Assembly: GCA_024640305.1 (NCBI GenBank)
Contig: JAHEFG010000002.1
Coordinates: 1 to 64,000, forward strand
Origin: Gammaproteobacteria bacterium
GTDB lineage: Bacteria > Pseudomonadota > Gammaproteobacteria > Steroidobacterales > Woeseiaceae
Direction of reading: 5' to 3'
Length of the DNA stretch: 64,000 bases
The translations under genes were made by a program, and so were the position numbers. The notes under the pieces are model-generated. The model was not told the DNA's origin, ran no database searches, and saw nothing but the letters and a program-made list of their open reading frames with translations. This document shows, piece by piece, positions 63,400-64,000 of the stretch (the first letter of the stretch is position 1; each line of letters opens with the position of its first letter).

Positions 63400-64000
63400 A
63401 TGTACCAAGGCAAGATCTTAATGCTCTCTATGCTGTTCTCCGCCATGCTATTGGTGGTGGCCTGCAGCCCTGACGAATCCGCGCCCGAACAAACACACCG
63501 CAGTATCGAGGAAATCGCAGATGAGTTCCTCGCGGCGACATTGGAACGCAACCCAACGCTGGGCACCTACTACGCAATAGAGGGAGCCCGCCACGACAAG
63601 TTGTATGACAACTCCCTGGATGCGCTTGCGGAATGGCAAGCGCGGCAAGATGCCTGGTTGACTGAACTCAACACAATCGGTGCACCAACCGAGGTTGGCA
63701 GTCGGGATTGGGTAACGTACGGCATCATGCATGAAGACCTTGAAGGCTCTGTTGAGGCTCGCGTATGCAATGGCCACCTGTGGAGGGCGAGCACCACTAC
63801 TGCCTGGTACAGAAACCTACCATTTGTTTTCGAGGTCCAGCCAGTAGAGACAGAAGATGAGCGCCAGCAGACGCTGGATCGTCTGCGCGCAGTAGCAACA
63901 TATATCGATACCGAGATTTCAAATCTTCGACTGGGCATAGAGCTCGGTTACAGCGCACCGCGACTGACAGCAGAGGATGTTCCGCAACAAGTGAGCGCGC
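63400..64000 (+). CDS. DUF885-family lipoprotein, 3' end beyond the window
   Basis: The frame is open from ATG 63400 to the window edge (200 codons), so the gene is cut by the window and not broken. AGGGGA lies about 11 nt upstream. The product has a lipoprotein signal peptide (lipobox VVAC, Cys22) and then IADEFLAATLERNPTLGTYY, the N-terminal pattern of DUF885 proteins. Family members carry a C-terminal HExxH-type motif and are thought to be metallopeptidases; that part lies outside the window. It is divergent from paralogue E. Confidence 0.8.
   Translation, partial: MYQGKILMLSMLFSAMLLVVACSPDESAPEQTHRSIEEIADEFLAATLERNPTLGTYYAIEGARHDKLYDNSLDALAEWQARQDAWLTELNTIGAPTEVGSRDWVTYGIMHEDLEGSVEARVCNGHLWRASTTTAWYRNLPFVFEVQPVETEDERQQTLDRLRAVATYIDTEISNLRLGIELGYSAPRLTAEDVPQQVSA

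Noticed and set aside
1..64000. Mobile elements, CRISPR arrays, tRNA or rRNA genes
   Set aside because: No transposase or integrase, no regularly spaced repeats, and no tRNA or rRNA signatures were recognised on reading both strands; a covariance-model scan was not possible here.

Overview
The window reads as a chromosomal segment of a mid-GC, marine-type gammaproteobacterium. The protein repertoire (exported metallopeptidases, TolB-N/TPR membrane proteins, a GspA-like ATPase, RND efflux, an ExeM-like secreted nuclease) would suit a Woeseiales/Steroidobacterales-like detritus degrader, but that placement is inference. Coding density is very high: 39 genes, no non-coding stretch above about 250 bp, several ATGA or GTGA stop-start overlaps. 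I saw no rRNA, tRNA, CRISPR array, prophage or transposase.

Layout. 1-5114: two small secreted proteins, the first TolB-N/TPR membrane protein (paralogue A) with a DUF457-like membrane protein, and an AAA ATPase fused to an FHA domain. 5366-7486: a kelch/Ig-like lipoprotein. 7501-14072: a tight four-gene minus-strand operon (CoA-transferase, ILVBL/HACL2-type 2-hydroxyacyl-CoA lyase, Fe-S-motif GMC oxidoreductase, aldehyde dehydrogenase) that looks like an alpha-oxidation-style chain-shortening pathway. 14134-16147: psuK-psuG pseudouridine catabolism, with a wHTH fused to the kinase, divergent from that operon across 61 bp holding a perfect palindrome. 16125-22628: a tripartite RND exporter whose TolC carries an N-terminal solute-binding-like domain. 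22703-28878: secreted nuclease and a lipoprotein M1 aminopeptidase. 28895-32780: LCAT-like lipase, membrane-anchored coiled-coil protein, TetR/MAPEG pair. 32877-37167: ABC-F protein and RetSat-like FAD enzyme, divergent from a PagP-like barrel across a perfect CRP-type site. 37171-46665: YceH, paralogue B and M3 peptidase, divergent from paralogue C and an M1 aminopeptidase. 46662-51877: pyruvate:ferredoxin oxidoreductase with a GltD-like partner. 51976-57735: SGNH hydrolase, DEAD-box helicase, membrane alpha/beta hydrolase, paralogue D. 57773-63261: paralogue E followed by an ABC-2 exporter. 63400-end: start of a DUF885 lipoprotein.

The most distinctive observations are (1) the HACL2-centred operon and (2) five TolB-N/TPR membrane paralogues in 64 kb, four of them the first member of a tightly spaced same-strand pair with a peptidase, exporter or membrane protein. 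Functions are read from motifs and remembered family features; no database search was run.
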